Below are positions 53,568 through 61,643 of a stretch of 64,000 nucleotides of DNA, piece by piece; position 1 is the first letter of the stretch, and each line of letters opens with the position of its first letter. Source of the DNA: Pedococcus cremeus (GTDB lineage: Bacteria > Actinomycetota > Actinomycetes > Actinomycetales > Dermatophilaceae); the NCBI RefSeq assembly GCF_900111375.1, contig NZ_FOHB01000004.1, positions 186,001 through 250,000 on the forward strand. Reading direction: 5' to 3'. The position numbers and the translations under genes were made by a program. The notes under the pieces were generated by a model, which saw only the letters and a list, made by a program, of their open reading frames with translations, did not search any database and was not told the DNA's origin.

Positions 53568-56255
53568 GTGACACACGACGAGCACCAGCGGGCCGACGAC
53601 CTGCGCAAGGACATCCGGGTCGTCACCTCCCTCCTCGGCCAGGCCGTGGTCAAGAGCGAGGGACAGGAGCTGCTCGACCTGGTCGAGCAGGTCCGCCACG
53701 CCGCCAAGGACGGCTCGCTCGACCAGCTCCCGCCGCTGGACGCCGCGTCGGCGATGACGTTGGCGCGGGCCTTCGCCGGCTACTTCCACCTCGCCAACAT
53801 CACCGAGCAGCACCACCGCGGCCGCGCCCTCGAGCGCGAGCGCGAGGTACGCGGCGGGCCCCTCGACCGCACCTTCGCGGCGCTGAAGGACCGGGGCGTC
53901 GGCGACGAGGAGCTCGCGGAGCTGCTGCGTCGGCTGGTCGTCAGGCCGGTCTTCACGGCGCATCCGACCGAGGTCGCCCGTCGGACCAACCTCGACAAGC
54001 TGCGGCGCCTGTCCGCGCTCCTCGGCGAGCCCGACAGCCGGCGGCGTGCCCGGGAGCTGGAGGCGGTCGTCGACCTGTTCTGGCAGACCGACCCGATCCG
54101 CCTGGAGCGCCCGGAGCCCCTGGACGAGGCCCGCAACGGCGTCTACTACCTCGAGGGCCTGGCCGGTGCGGCCGTGCCCGACGTCGTCGACCGGCTGCGC
54201 GAGCACCTCCAGGACCGCGACCTCGACCTGCCGCTGACGCACAGCCCGCTCCAGTTCGGCAGCTGGATCGGCGGCGACCGCGACGGCAACCCGCGCGTGA
54301 CGCCACAGGTGACACGCGAGGTCCTCGCGCTGCAGGCGAGCCACGGGATCGCGGTGCTCCGCCGCAAGGTCGACGAGCTGCGGCGTGAGCTGTCGGTCAG
54401 CGAGCGCCTCACCGGCGTCGACGAGGCCGTCAGGGAGCGCACTCACGTCATGCTCGACTCGCTGCCCGAGGTGGAGCCGCGGTACCGCAGGCTCAACGCC
54501 GAGGAGCCCTACCGCCTCTTTCTCACCTGCGTGGAGGTGCGCCTGCGGCTCACCGAGCGACGGATCCTCGAGGGGGCGCCCCACCGCGAGGGCCGCGACT
54601 ACCGCACCGAGCAGGAGCTGCTCGAGGACCTCCAGCTCCTCCACGCGTCGGTCGAGCGCCACCAGGGCTCCGTCGTCGCCGACGGCAACCTGCTGCGGCT
54701 GGTGCGCACCGTCGCCAGCTTCGGCTTCTGCCTCGCCACCCTCGACGTGCGCGAGCACTCGGCCCGCCACCACCTGGCGCTGGGCCAGCTCTTCGACCGC
54801 CTCGGCACCCTCGGCCGGCCCTATGCCGACCTCGACGCGTCCGAGCGCCTGAAGGTGCTGGGCGACGAGCTCGCCCAACGGCGGCCGCTCTCGCCCCAGC
54901 CGCCCCCGGTCGACGACGACGCCCGCACCGTGACCGGTGCGTTCGCGGTCGTCCGAGAGGCGCTGGACGTCCTCGGCCCCCGTGCCGTCGAGAGCTACAT
55001 CATCTCGATGACCCACGACGCCGACGACGTGCTCGCCGCCGTGGTGCTGGCCCGGGAGGCGGGGCTGGTCGACCTGGCCTCGGACCGTGCCGACATCGGC
55101 TTCGTCCCCCTGCTGGAGACCGTGGACGAGCTGGACCGGGTCGAGGCGATCCTCGAGAGCCTCTTCACCGACCCGTCCTACCGCCGACTCCTCGAGCTCC
55201 GCGGTGACTTCCAGGAAGTGATGCTGGGCTACTCCGACTCGAACAAGGCGGGCGGCATCACGACCTCCCAGTGGCAGATCCAGCGCGCCCAGCGCATCGG
55301 CCACGACGTGGCCCGGCGACACGGTGTGCGCATCCGCTTCTTCCACGGCCGCGGTGGCTCGGTCGGTCGCGGCGGCGGCCCCACCTACGAGGCCCTCCTC
55401 GCCCTGCCGTTCGGCACGGTGAACGGCGACGTCAAGCTCACCGAGCAGGGCGAGGTCATCAGCGACAAGTACAACCTGCCGGTGCTGGCCCGCGAGAACC
55501 TCGAGCTGCTCGTCGCCGGCACCCTCGAGGCGAGCCTCCTGCACCGCACCGACCGGCGGAGCGCCCAGCAACGCGAGGAGTGGGACGCGCTGACGGACCG
55601 CGTCTCGGCCGCGGCGCACGACCGCTACCGGTCCTTCGCGACCCACGACGACCTGCCCGCGTACTTCACCGCCTCCACCCCCGTGGACCTGCTCGGCGCC
55701 CTGCACATCGGTTCCCGCCCCTCGAAGCGGCCCCAGCAGGACGCCGGCCTCGACGGGCTGCGCGCCATCCCATGGGTCTTCGGGTGGACGCAGTCGCGCC
55801 AGATCATCCCCGGGTGGTTCGGCGTGGGTTCCGGGCTCGCCGCCGCGGAGGACCGCGAGGACGAGCTGCAGGAGATGTACCGCTCGTGGCCCTTCTTCCG
55901 GTCCTTCCTCGACAACGTGGCGATGACGCTGGCCAAGACCGACCTCGACATCGCGACGCGTTACGTCGAGGCGCTGGCACCCGAGGGGACCCACCACCTC
56001 CTCGACCAGGTGCGCGCCGAGCACGCCCTGACGGTCGAACGCCTGCTCCGCGTCACCGGGGACCGGCAGCTCCTCGAGCGCGAGCCCGTGCTCCGGACGA
56101 CGCTGGAGGTGCGCGACAACTACCTGGCGCCGCTGCACCACCTGCAGGTGCAGCTCCTGCGGCGCCACCGTGACGGCGAGACCGGTCCGGAGCTGGAGCG
56201 CGCCCTGCTCTTCACGGTCAACGGCATCGCGGCCGGCATGCGGAACACCGGCTGA
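53568..56255 (+). CDS. ppc: phosphoenolpyruvate carboxylase
   Basis: 895 residues; makes oxaloacetate from PEP and bicarbonate. Catalytic His in RPVFTAHPTEVARRTNLDKL (about residue 131), GSWIGGDRDGNPRVTPQV, second signature EVMLGYSDSNKAGGITTSQW (about 553), the glycine loop FFHGRGGSVGRGGGPTYEAL and a C-terminus in RNTG, as required for activity. Two GTG starts with GGAGG sites exist, 53529 and 53568; each follows a copy of TGGAGGYGCRGTGAC. The second opens VTHDEHQRADDLRKDIRVVT, where homology starts, so it was chosen. Confidence 0.94.
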   Translation: MTHDEHQRADDLRKDIRVVTSLLGQAVVKSEGQELLDLVEQVRHAAKDGSLDQLPPLDAASAMTLARAFAGYFHLANITEQHHRGRALEREREVRGGPLDRTFAALKDRGVGDEELAELLRRLVVRPVFTAHPTEVARRTNLDKLRRLSALLGEPDSRRRARELEAVVDLFWQTDPIRLERPEPLDEARNGVYYLEGLAGAAVPDVVDRLREHLQDRDLDLPLTHSPLQFGSWIGGDRDGNPRVTPQVTREVLALQASHGIAVLRRKVDELRRELSVSERLTGVDEAVRERTHVMLDSLPEVEPRYRRLNAEEPYRLFLTCVEVRLRLTERRILEGAPHREGRDYRTEQELLEDLQLLHASVERHQGSVVADGNLLRLVRTVASFGFCLATLDVREHSARHHLALGQLFDRLGTLGRPYADLDASERLKVLGDELAQRRPLSPQPPPVDDDARTVTGAFAVVREALDVLGPRAVESYIISMTHDADDVLAAVVLAREAGLVDLASDRADIGFVPLLETVDELDRVEAILESLFTDPSYRRLLELRGDFQEVMLGYSDSNKAGGITTSQWQIQRAQRIGHDVARRHGVRIRFFHGRGGSVGRGGGPTYEALLALPFGTVNGDVKLTEQGEVISDKYNLPVLARENLELLVAGTLEASLLHRTDRRSAQQREEWDALTDRVSAAAHDRYRSFATHDDLPAYFTASTPVDLLGALHIGSRPSKRPQQDAGLDGLRAIPWVFGWTQSRQIIPGWFGVGSGLAAAEDREDELQEMYRSWPFFRSFLDNVAMTLAKTDLDIATRYVEALAPEGTHHLLDQVRAEHALTVERLLRVTGDRQLLEREPVLRTTLEVRDNYLAPLHHLQVQLLRRHRDGETGPELERALLFTVNGIAAGMRNTG

Positions 56256-56284
56256 CGAGGGCGGTGGCCGAGGCGGTCACGGAC

Positions 56285-56842
56285 TCAGGCGGTCGACGTG
56301 ACCTGCGGCAGGTGCAGGCCGCGGACGGCGAGGTCGACCAGCTCCTCGGGCGGGAGCGCGACGTCGAGCACGATGCCCGACTCGTCGGCCTGCAGCGGCT
56401 CCAGCGTCGCCAGCTGCGAGTCGAGCAGGCTGGCGGGCATGTAGTGCCCCGAACGCGAGGCCAGCCGCTCGCGGATCACCTCGACGTGGCCGTCGAGGTG
56501 CACGAAGTCGAGCGTGGGCGGTCCCGAGGCCAGCACGTCGCGGTAGGCCCGCTTCAGGGCGGAGCAGGCGATGACGGTCGAGCGGCCCTCCTCGGCGCGC
56601 TCGGCCATCCAGGCAGCGAGGTCGTGCAGCCAGGGCCAGCGGTCGTCGTCGACGAGGGGGGTGCCGGCGCGCATCTTCTCCACGTTGGCGCGGCTGTGGA
56701 AGTCGTCGGCCTCGGCGAAGAGCAGTCCGGTGGCGGCCGCGATGCCGTGCGCCACGGTGGTCTTGCCGCAGCCCGAGACGCCCATGACGACGACGTGCCG
56801 GGTGCTCGAGCGCAGGTCGAGCGGCGTGCCCTCGTGGTTCAC
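56285..56842 (-). CDS. gntK: gluconokinase (GntK-type)
   Basis: 185 residues with P-loop VVVMGVSGCGKTTVAHGIAA, ADDFHSRANVEKMRAGTPLV, ALKRAYRDVL and HYMPASLLDSQLATLEPL, all typical of GntK, which phosphorylates gluconate to 6-phosphogluconate. The GTG at 56842 is preceded by AAGGAAGG. Last gene of the dgo-type operon, 34 bp after the KDG kinase. It suggests that the pathway also takes in gluconate, or that the kinase accepts a related aldonate. Confidence 0.9.
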   Translation of the reverse strand: MNHEGTPLDLRSSTRHVVVMGVSGCGKTTVAHGIAAATGLLFAEADDFHSRANVEKMRAGTPLVDDDRWPWLHDLAAWMAERAEEGRSTVIACSALKRAYRDVLASGPPTLDFVHLDGHVEVIRERLASRSGHYMPASLLDSQLATLEPLQADESGIVLDVALPPEELVDLAVRGLHLPQVTSTA

Positions 56843-56876
56843 AGCGGGCCTTCCTTGTGAGTTCTCACGGGTTGGG

Positions 56877-57842
56877 TCAGCGCACCGTGGCGCCGGGGGT
56901 GTGCCGTTCGAGGACGGCCAGCTCCTCGCGGGTGGGCGCGCCCTCCCAGTCGCCGCGGGTGGAGACCGCGAACGCCCCCGTCGCAGCGCCGCGGACGAGG
57001 CACTGCGCCGGGTCGAGCCCGTCCAGGACCCCGGAGAGGTAGCCGGCGGTGAAGGCGTCACCGGCACCGATCGGGTCGATGGCCGTCACCGCGAGGGCCG
57101 GTGCGTCGACGCGGCCCTCGCGGGAGTGCAGGGTCGCCCCGAGCGGGCCGCGCTTCACCGCGACCTGCTGCACCCCGCGCGACAGCAGCTCGGCGACCGC
57201 GACGTCCTCGTCACCGGACGCGACGAGGTCGAGCTCGTCGTCGGAGGCGATCACCACCGAGGCGTGTGCCGCGAGCGGGGTGAGCACCTCGCGCGCCTGC
57301 TCACGGTTCCACAGCCGGCTGCGGAAGTTCACGTCGAGCGACACGAAGACGCCTGCGGCAGAGGCCGATCCGACCGCCGCCTCGACGGCGCCGGCCGCAG
57401 ACGGCGACAGCGCCGGCGTGATGCCGGTGACGTGCAGGACCCGCGGCGACGCGGTGAGGGCCGCCGTCACCTCGTCCTTGCCGACCGCCGAGCCGGCCGA
57501 GCCCGCGCGGCGGTACTCCACGCTCACCAGGTCGGCGGTGCGCTCCTCGACGAACATCAGGCCGGTGGGCCGCTCGGTGTCCACGACGGCATACCGGGTG
57601 TCGACGCCCTCGGCCCGCAGCTGGCGCAGCACGAGGCGCCCGAACGAGTCGTCGCCCACCCGTCCGGCCCAGGCGACCGTGTGGCCGAGGCGCGCGAGGC
57701 CGATGGCCACGTTGGACTCGGCGCCGGCGAGGCGCACGGTCTGCCGGCTGCCCTGGGTGAGCAGGCCCTCGCCACGGAAGGAGACCATCGACTCACCGAA
57801 GGTGAGGACGTCGACGTCGCCCGTGGCCGGCACGGTGGTCAT
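56877..57842 (-). CDS. PfkB-family sugar kinase, probable 2-keto-3-deoxygluconate/galactonate kinase
   Basis: 321 residues. VDVLTFGESMVSFRGEGLLT and RLAGAESNVAIGLARLGHTV open the ribokinase fold; the anion hole and catalytic Asp are in DPIGAGDAFTAGYLSGVLDG. The FGESM start and the linkage to dgoD and the aldolase point to KDG/KDGal kinase (KdgK/DgoK role). ATG 57842 overlaps the aldolase stop by four bases. Converts the dehydratase product to its 6-phosphate. Confidence 0.85.
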   Translation of the reverse strand: MTTVPATGDVDVLTFGESMVSFRGEGLLTQGSRQTVRLAGAESNVAIGLARLGHTVAWAGRVGDDSFGRLVLRQLRAEGVDTRYAVVDTERPTGLMFVEERTADLVSVEYRRAGSAGSAVGKDEVTAALTASPRVLHVTGITPALSPSAAGAVEAAVGSASAAGVFVSLDVNFRSRLWNREQAREVLTPLAAHASVVIASDDELDLVASGDEDVAVAELLSRGVQQVAVKRGPLGATLHSREGRVDAPALAVTAIDPIGAGDAFTAGYLSGVLDGLDPAQCLVRGAATGAFAVSTRGDWEGAPTREELAVLERHTPGATVR

Positions 57843-58513
57843 CGCGTATGCCGTTCTGCCGCAGCCACGTAGGCCCGCGCCCGCCGGCGCAGCGCGTCGA
57901 GGTCGCCACCCGAGGCGGCGTCGCCCACGAGCGGGCTCCCGACGCCGACACCGATGGCTCCGACGGCGAGGTAGCCGTCGAGCTCCTCGAGGCCGACGCC
58001 GCCGACGGCGAGGAACGGGATGGCCGGGAACGGGTCGCGGACCGCCTTGAGGTAGCCGGGTCCGCCGAGCGACGCGGGGAACAGCTTGACCGCACTGGCA
58101 CCCTGCTGCACGGCGGTCCACGCCTCGGTGGGGGTGAGCGCCCCGGCCGCCACGGGCAGGCCGCGGCCGGCCGCCACGGCGATCGACGGCGTGACCGCGG
58201 GCGTCACCACGAACTGCGCGCCGGCCGCCTCGACGTCGGTTACGTCGGCCTCGGTGAGCACCGTTCCGGCACCGATGTGGGCCCCCTCGGGGAGCTGCGC
58301 GCGCACCTGCTCGATGGCGTCGCACGCCTTCGGCGTCGTCAGGGAGATCTCGACGAACCGCACCCCCTCGTCGAAGAGGGCCAGCGAGGTGGCGACGGCC
58401 GCGTCAGGGTCCGTCCCGCGGATGATGGCCATCACGCGCGCGCGGGCGAGGGCGTCGACGAACGCGTTCGACGGCATACCGGTGGCCACGTCCGTCACCA
58501 CTGCGTCCCTCAC
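57839..58513 (-). CDS. KDPG/KDPGal-type 2-dehydro-3-deoxy-6-phosphoaldonate aldolase
   Basis: About 224 residues of the Eda/DgoA class I family. Glu in FVEISLTTPKACDAI, GAGTVLTEADVTDVEAAGAQ, and Schiff-base Lys in ASAVKLFPASLGGPGYLKAV are conserved, followed by IPFLAVGGVGLEEL. Cleaves the phosphorylated keto-deoxy sugar to pyruvate and glyceraldehyde 3-phosphate. Two adjacent GTG codons (58516, 58513) could start; 58513 gives the usual GTGA overlap with the dehydratase stop. Follows dgoD. Confidence 0.87.
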   Translation of the reverse strand: MRDAVVTDVATGMPSNAFVDALARARVMAIIRGTDPDAAVATSLALFDEGVRFVEISLTTPKACDAIEQVRAQLPEGAHIGAGTVLTEADVTDVEAAGAQFVVTPAVTPSIAVAAGRGLPVAAGALTPTEAWTAVQQGASAVKLFPASLGGPGYLKAVRDPFPAIPFLAVGGVGLEELDGYLAVGAIGVGVGSPLVGDAASGGDLDALRRRARAYVAAAERHTR

Positions 58514-59724
58514 CACTCTGCGAACGAGCCGTCGGCGTGCCGCCAGACCGGACCACGCCAGGCGTGGCCGCGCTTGTCGGCGGCGCGCACGGCCTGCTCG
58601 TCGACCTCGACGCCGAGGCCGGGGGCCGTCAGCCGCTCGATGTGGCCGTCGACGAACTGCAGCGGCTCGGGGTCGACGACGTAGTCGAGCACCTCGGCGC
58701 CCTGGTTGTAGTGGATGCCGATGCTCTGCTCCTGGATGAGGTAGTTCGGCGTGGCGAAGCCGACCTGGAGGCAGGACGCGAGGGCCAGCGGACCCAGCGG
58801 GCAGTGGGGAGCGAGCTGCACGTCGTAGACCTCGGCGAGCGCGGCGATCTTGCGCACCTCGGTGATGCCGCCGGCGTGCGAGAGGTCGGGCTGGGCCACG
58901 GCGATGCCGGCCTGCAGCACCGGGAGGAACTCCTGCCGGCTGTAGAGCCGCTCACCGGTGGAGACCGGCGTCGTGGTCGAGCGGACGAAGTCGCCGATGA
59001 GGTGGGAGTTCTCGGGGACCACCGGCTCCTCGAGGAAGAACGGACGGAACGGCTCGAGCAGCGGCGCCACGCGGCGGGCGTTGGCGAGGGTGAACCGGCC
59101 GTGGAAGTCGACCGCCACGTCGCGGTGGTGGCCGAGCACCTCGCGGGCCGCGGCCACGCGCTCGACGACCCCGTCGAGCTCGGCGACCGTGGCCACCGGG
59201 CTCATCCGGCCGGAGGCGTTCATCTTCACCGCGGTCAGGCCGGCCTCGACCTGCTCGGCGATGTGGTCGGCCACCTCGGCCGGCTCGTCACCGCCGACCC
59301 AGCCGTAGACGCGGATGCGGTCGCGGACGGGGCCGCCGAGCAGCTGGTGAACGGGGGCACCGAAGTGCTTGCCGGCGATGTCCCAGAGCGCCTGGTCGAT
59401 GCCGGAGACGGCACTGGCCAGGATCGGGCCGCCCCGGTAGAAGGACCCCTTGGTCATGACCTGCCAGTGGTCCTCGATGCGCAGCGCGTCACGGCCGACG
59501 ACCAGCTCGGCGAGCTGGTCGACCGCGGTGCGCACGGTCTCGGAGCGGCCCTCGCAGGTCGCCTCGCCCCAGCCGACGATGCCGCCCTCGGTCTCGATGC
59601 GGACGAACAGCCACCGCGGCGCGACGAGGAAGGTCTCGACGGTGCGGATGACGGTCTCGGCGGCAGGACGAGCCGGGTCGCTGCCCGTGGTGTTGCCCGT
59701 GCTGTTGGTGCTGATGGCGGTCAT
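58510..59724 (-). CDS. dgoD: D-galactonate dehydratase
   Basis: 404 residues of the enolase superfamily. The protein tracks E. coli DgoD: WGEATCEGRSETVRTAVDQL, FYRGGPILASAVSGIDQALW, metal/catalytic Asp-His in VDFHGRF (about residue 204), Glu in LEEPVVPENS and GERLYSRQEF, His in APHCPLGPLALASC and Glu in QEQSIGIHYNQGAEVL, ending with WRHADGSFAEW. Dehydrates galactonate to 2-keto-3-deoxygalactonate. It has an N-terminal extension of about 25 residues. Fourth gene of the operon. Confidence 0.93.
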   Translation of the reverse strand: MTAISTNSTGNTTGSDPARPAAETVIRTVETFLVAPRWLFVRIETEGGIVGWGEATCEGRSETVRTAVDQLAELVVGRDALRIEDHWQVMTKGSFYRGGPILASAVSGIDQALWDIAGKHFGAPVHQLLGGPVRDRIRVYGWVGGDEPAEVADHIAEQVEAGLTAVKMNASGRMSPVATVAELDGVVERVAAAREVLGHHRDVAVDFHGRFTLANARRVAPLLEPFRPFFLEEPVVPENSHLIGDFVRSTTTPVSTGERLYSRQEFLPVLQAGIAVAQPDLSHAGGITEVRKIAALAEVYDVQLAPHCPLGPLALASCLQVGFATPNYLIQEQSIGIHYNQGAEVLDYVVDPEPLQFVDGHIERLTAPGLGVEVDEQAVRAADKRGHAWRGPVWRHADGSFAEW

Positions 59725-59727
59725 CGG

Positions 59728-60543
59728 TCAGCCCTTCGTCGCGCCGGCGGTGAGCCCGGAGACCACGTACTTCTGCGCGAACAGCGCGATGAGCATGATC
59801 GGCAGCGTCACGACGGTGGACGCCGCCATCAGGCCGCCCCAGTCGATGCTGGCGTAGCCCACGAAGTCGAAGATCGCGACGGGCAGGGTCTTGGTGTGGG
59901 CGCTGGAGAGCACCAGGGCGAACATGAAGTTGTTCCAGGAGAAGATGAACGACAGGATCCCGGCCGTCGCGATGCCCGGCGTCGAGAGCGGCAGCGTGAT
60001 CCTCCGGAAGGCCCCGATCGGGGTGAGCCCGTCCACCATCGCCGACTCCTCGAGCTCGATCGGCAGGCCGTCGAAGTAGCCCATCATGATGTAGACGATC
60101 AGCGGGAGCGACACGAACATGTGGCTGAGGATCAGCACGGTGAACCCGCCGACCATCTTCAGGTTCGAGAAGACGTAGTACCAGGGCACCAGCAGCGACA
60201 CGGCCGGGATGACGCGGGCCATCAGCACGACCAGCGCCGAGCGGCCCATCGAGAAACGGCTCATGGAGTATGCCGCGGGCACGCCGAGCAGCAGCGACAG
60301 CGCGGTGGCGGCGAAGGCCACCCACAGGCTGTTGACGATGAACTGCACGTAGTTGGCCTGCTGCAGGACCTTGGCGTAGTTGTCCCACGTCGGCGAGAAG
60401 AAGACCGCCTTGTCGGGGTTGTAGATGTCGACGTTGGTCTTGAGGGAGGCCGCGACCATCCACGCCAGCGGCGCCAGCAGGGCGAGGACGACGACGACCA
60501 GGGCGACGACGCGGAAGACCTTGTAAGGGGTGCGGGCGCGCAT
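59728..60543 (-). CDS. carbohydrate ABC transporter permease (MalG-type)
   Basis: 271 residues with six helices. The EAA loop (LEESAMVDGLTPIGAFRRIT followed by PLSTPGIATAGIL) contacts the ATPase. Starts VFRVVALVVVVLALLAPLAW after the basic N-terminus; ends FAQKYVVSGLTAGATKG, typical of the CUT1 MalG class. Overlaps the upstream permease by one base and ends 3 bp before dgoD. No ATPase gene is in the operon, so a shared MsiK-like ATPase is expected. Confidence 0.92.
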   Translation of the reverse strand: MRARTPYKVFRVVALVVVVLALLAPLAWMVAASLKTNVDIYNPDKAVFFSPTWDNYAKVLQQANYVQFIVNSLWVAFAATALSLLLGVPAAYSMSRFSMGRSALVVLMARVIPAVSLLVPWYYVFSNLKMVGGFTVLILSHMFVSLPLIVYIMMGYFDGLPIELEESAMVDGLTPIGAFRRITLPLSTPGIATAGILSFIFSWNNFMFALVLSSAHTKTLPVAIFDFVGYASIDWGGLMAASTVVTLPIMLIALFAQKYVVSGLTAGATKG

Positions 60544-61493
60544 CAGGCAGCGTCCTTCCGGCGGGAGGTGACGGCCCACATCGAGCCGATGATGATGAGG
60601 AAGAAGATGATGAGCACCGTCGAGGAGACGCCGTACTCGTTGTAGTCGAAGCTCAGGCCGTAGGCGTAGACGTTGAGCGTCTCGACCTCGTGGAACGAGC
60701 CGCCGCCCTTGCCCTTGGTGGCGTAGAGGATGTCGAAGGTCTTCAGGGCGTCGATGCCGCGCAGCAGGACCGCCACGACCAGGGTCGGCATGAGCAGCGG
60801 CAGGGTGACGTGGCGGAACCGCTGCCACGCGCTGGCGCCGTCGATCAGCGCCGCCTCCTGCGGCTCGTCGGACAGGGAGGTGAGGCCGGCCAGCAGGATG
60901 AGCACGATCATCGGCGTCCACTGCCACACGTCGATGAGCATCGTGGTCGGCAGGGCGGAGTGCTCACCGGCGAGCCACGGCCACGGACCGAGGCCGACCC
61001 AGCCGAGCACCCGGTTGGCCATGCCGATGTTGGGGTCGAAGATGAGGCGCCACATCATGCCGACCGCCACCGGGGTGGCGACGAGCGGCAGCAGGATCGC
61101 GACCCGCACCCATTTCTCGCCCTTGAAGGGGCGCCACAGGAGCAGGGCGATCGCCATGCCGAGCACGATCTCGGCGGCGAGGACGCCGCCGGTGAAGACC
61201 ACGGTGCGCAGCACCGCCGGCCAGAACCGCTCGGTGTCGCTCAGCACGTCGAGGTAGTTCGCGAAGCCGACGAACTCGGACTCCGCGCGCACGGAGCCCT
61301 CGGCGTTGGTGAGGCTGAGGTACAGCGTCCACGCCACCGGGAAGATGATCAGGACGGCGACGAACACCATCGCCGGGGAGGCGAACAGCCACTTGCGGTG
61401 GCGGTTGGCCCAGCGGGCCCAGCCGGGTGTGCTCGCCGAGGTCGTCAGGCTGGTCTTCCCTGCGGTGCTCGGGGTGGTGGTCGTGACAGCCAT
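60543..61493 (-). CDS. carbohydrate ABC transporter permease (MalF-type)
   Basis: 316 residues, CUT1 family. Six helices: LFASPAMVFVAVLIIFPVAW, TVVFTGGVLAAEIVLGMAIA, IMLVAIL-like VRVAILLPLVATPVAVGMMW, PMIVLILLAGLTSLSDEPQE with the EAA loop EAALIDGASAWQRFRHVTLP, and the final STVLIIFFLIIIGSMWAVTS. Imports the substrate captured by the lipoprotein coded upstream. The gap of 150 bp to that gene holds a stable stem-loop. Confidence 0.92.
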   Translation of the reverse strand: MAVTTTTPSTAGKTSLTTSASTPGWARWANRHRKWLFASPAMVFVAVLIIFPVAWTLYLSLTNAEGSVRAESEFVGFANYLDVLSDTERFWPAVLRTVVFTGGVLAAEIVLGMAIALLLWRPFKGEKWVRVAILLPLVATPVAVGMMWRLIFDPNIGMANRVLGWVGLGPWPWLAGEHSALPTTMLIDVWQWTPMIVLILLAGLTSLSDEPQEAALIDGASAWQRFRHVTLPLLMPTLVVAVLLRGIDALKTFDILYATKGKGGGSFHEVETLNVYAYGLSFDYNEYGVSSTVLIIFFLIIIGSMWAVTSRRKDAA

Positions 61494-61557
61494 GCGTGTG
61501 CTCCAGGTCGCGGGCGAGGTCGGGGCGCGGGGAGGGTGGCCGGCCGGGCCGGCCAGT

Positions 61558-61594
61558 GGCCGGGTGCCCGAGAGGGGGATACGGGCACCCGGCC
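61558..61594 (-). promoter_or_regulatory. intercistronic stem-loop between binding protein and permease
   Basis: Perfect 13-bp stem GGCCGGGTGCCCG (61558-61570) and CGGGCACCCGGCC (61582-61594), 11-nt loop. It lies 50 bp past the binding-protein stop. Such hairpins often stabilise the upstream message and lower read-through, giving excess binding protein. The rest of 61494-61643 shows no gene. Confidence 0.7.
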
Positions 61595-61643
61595 GTCTGT
61601 GGGTCGTGCTGGTGTTTCGGTGTTGCTGTGGTGGTGCGGGGTC

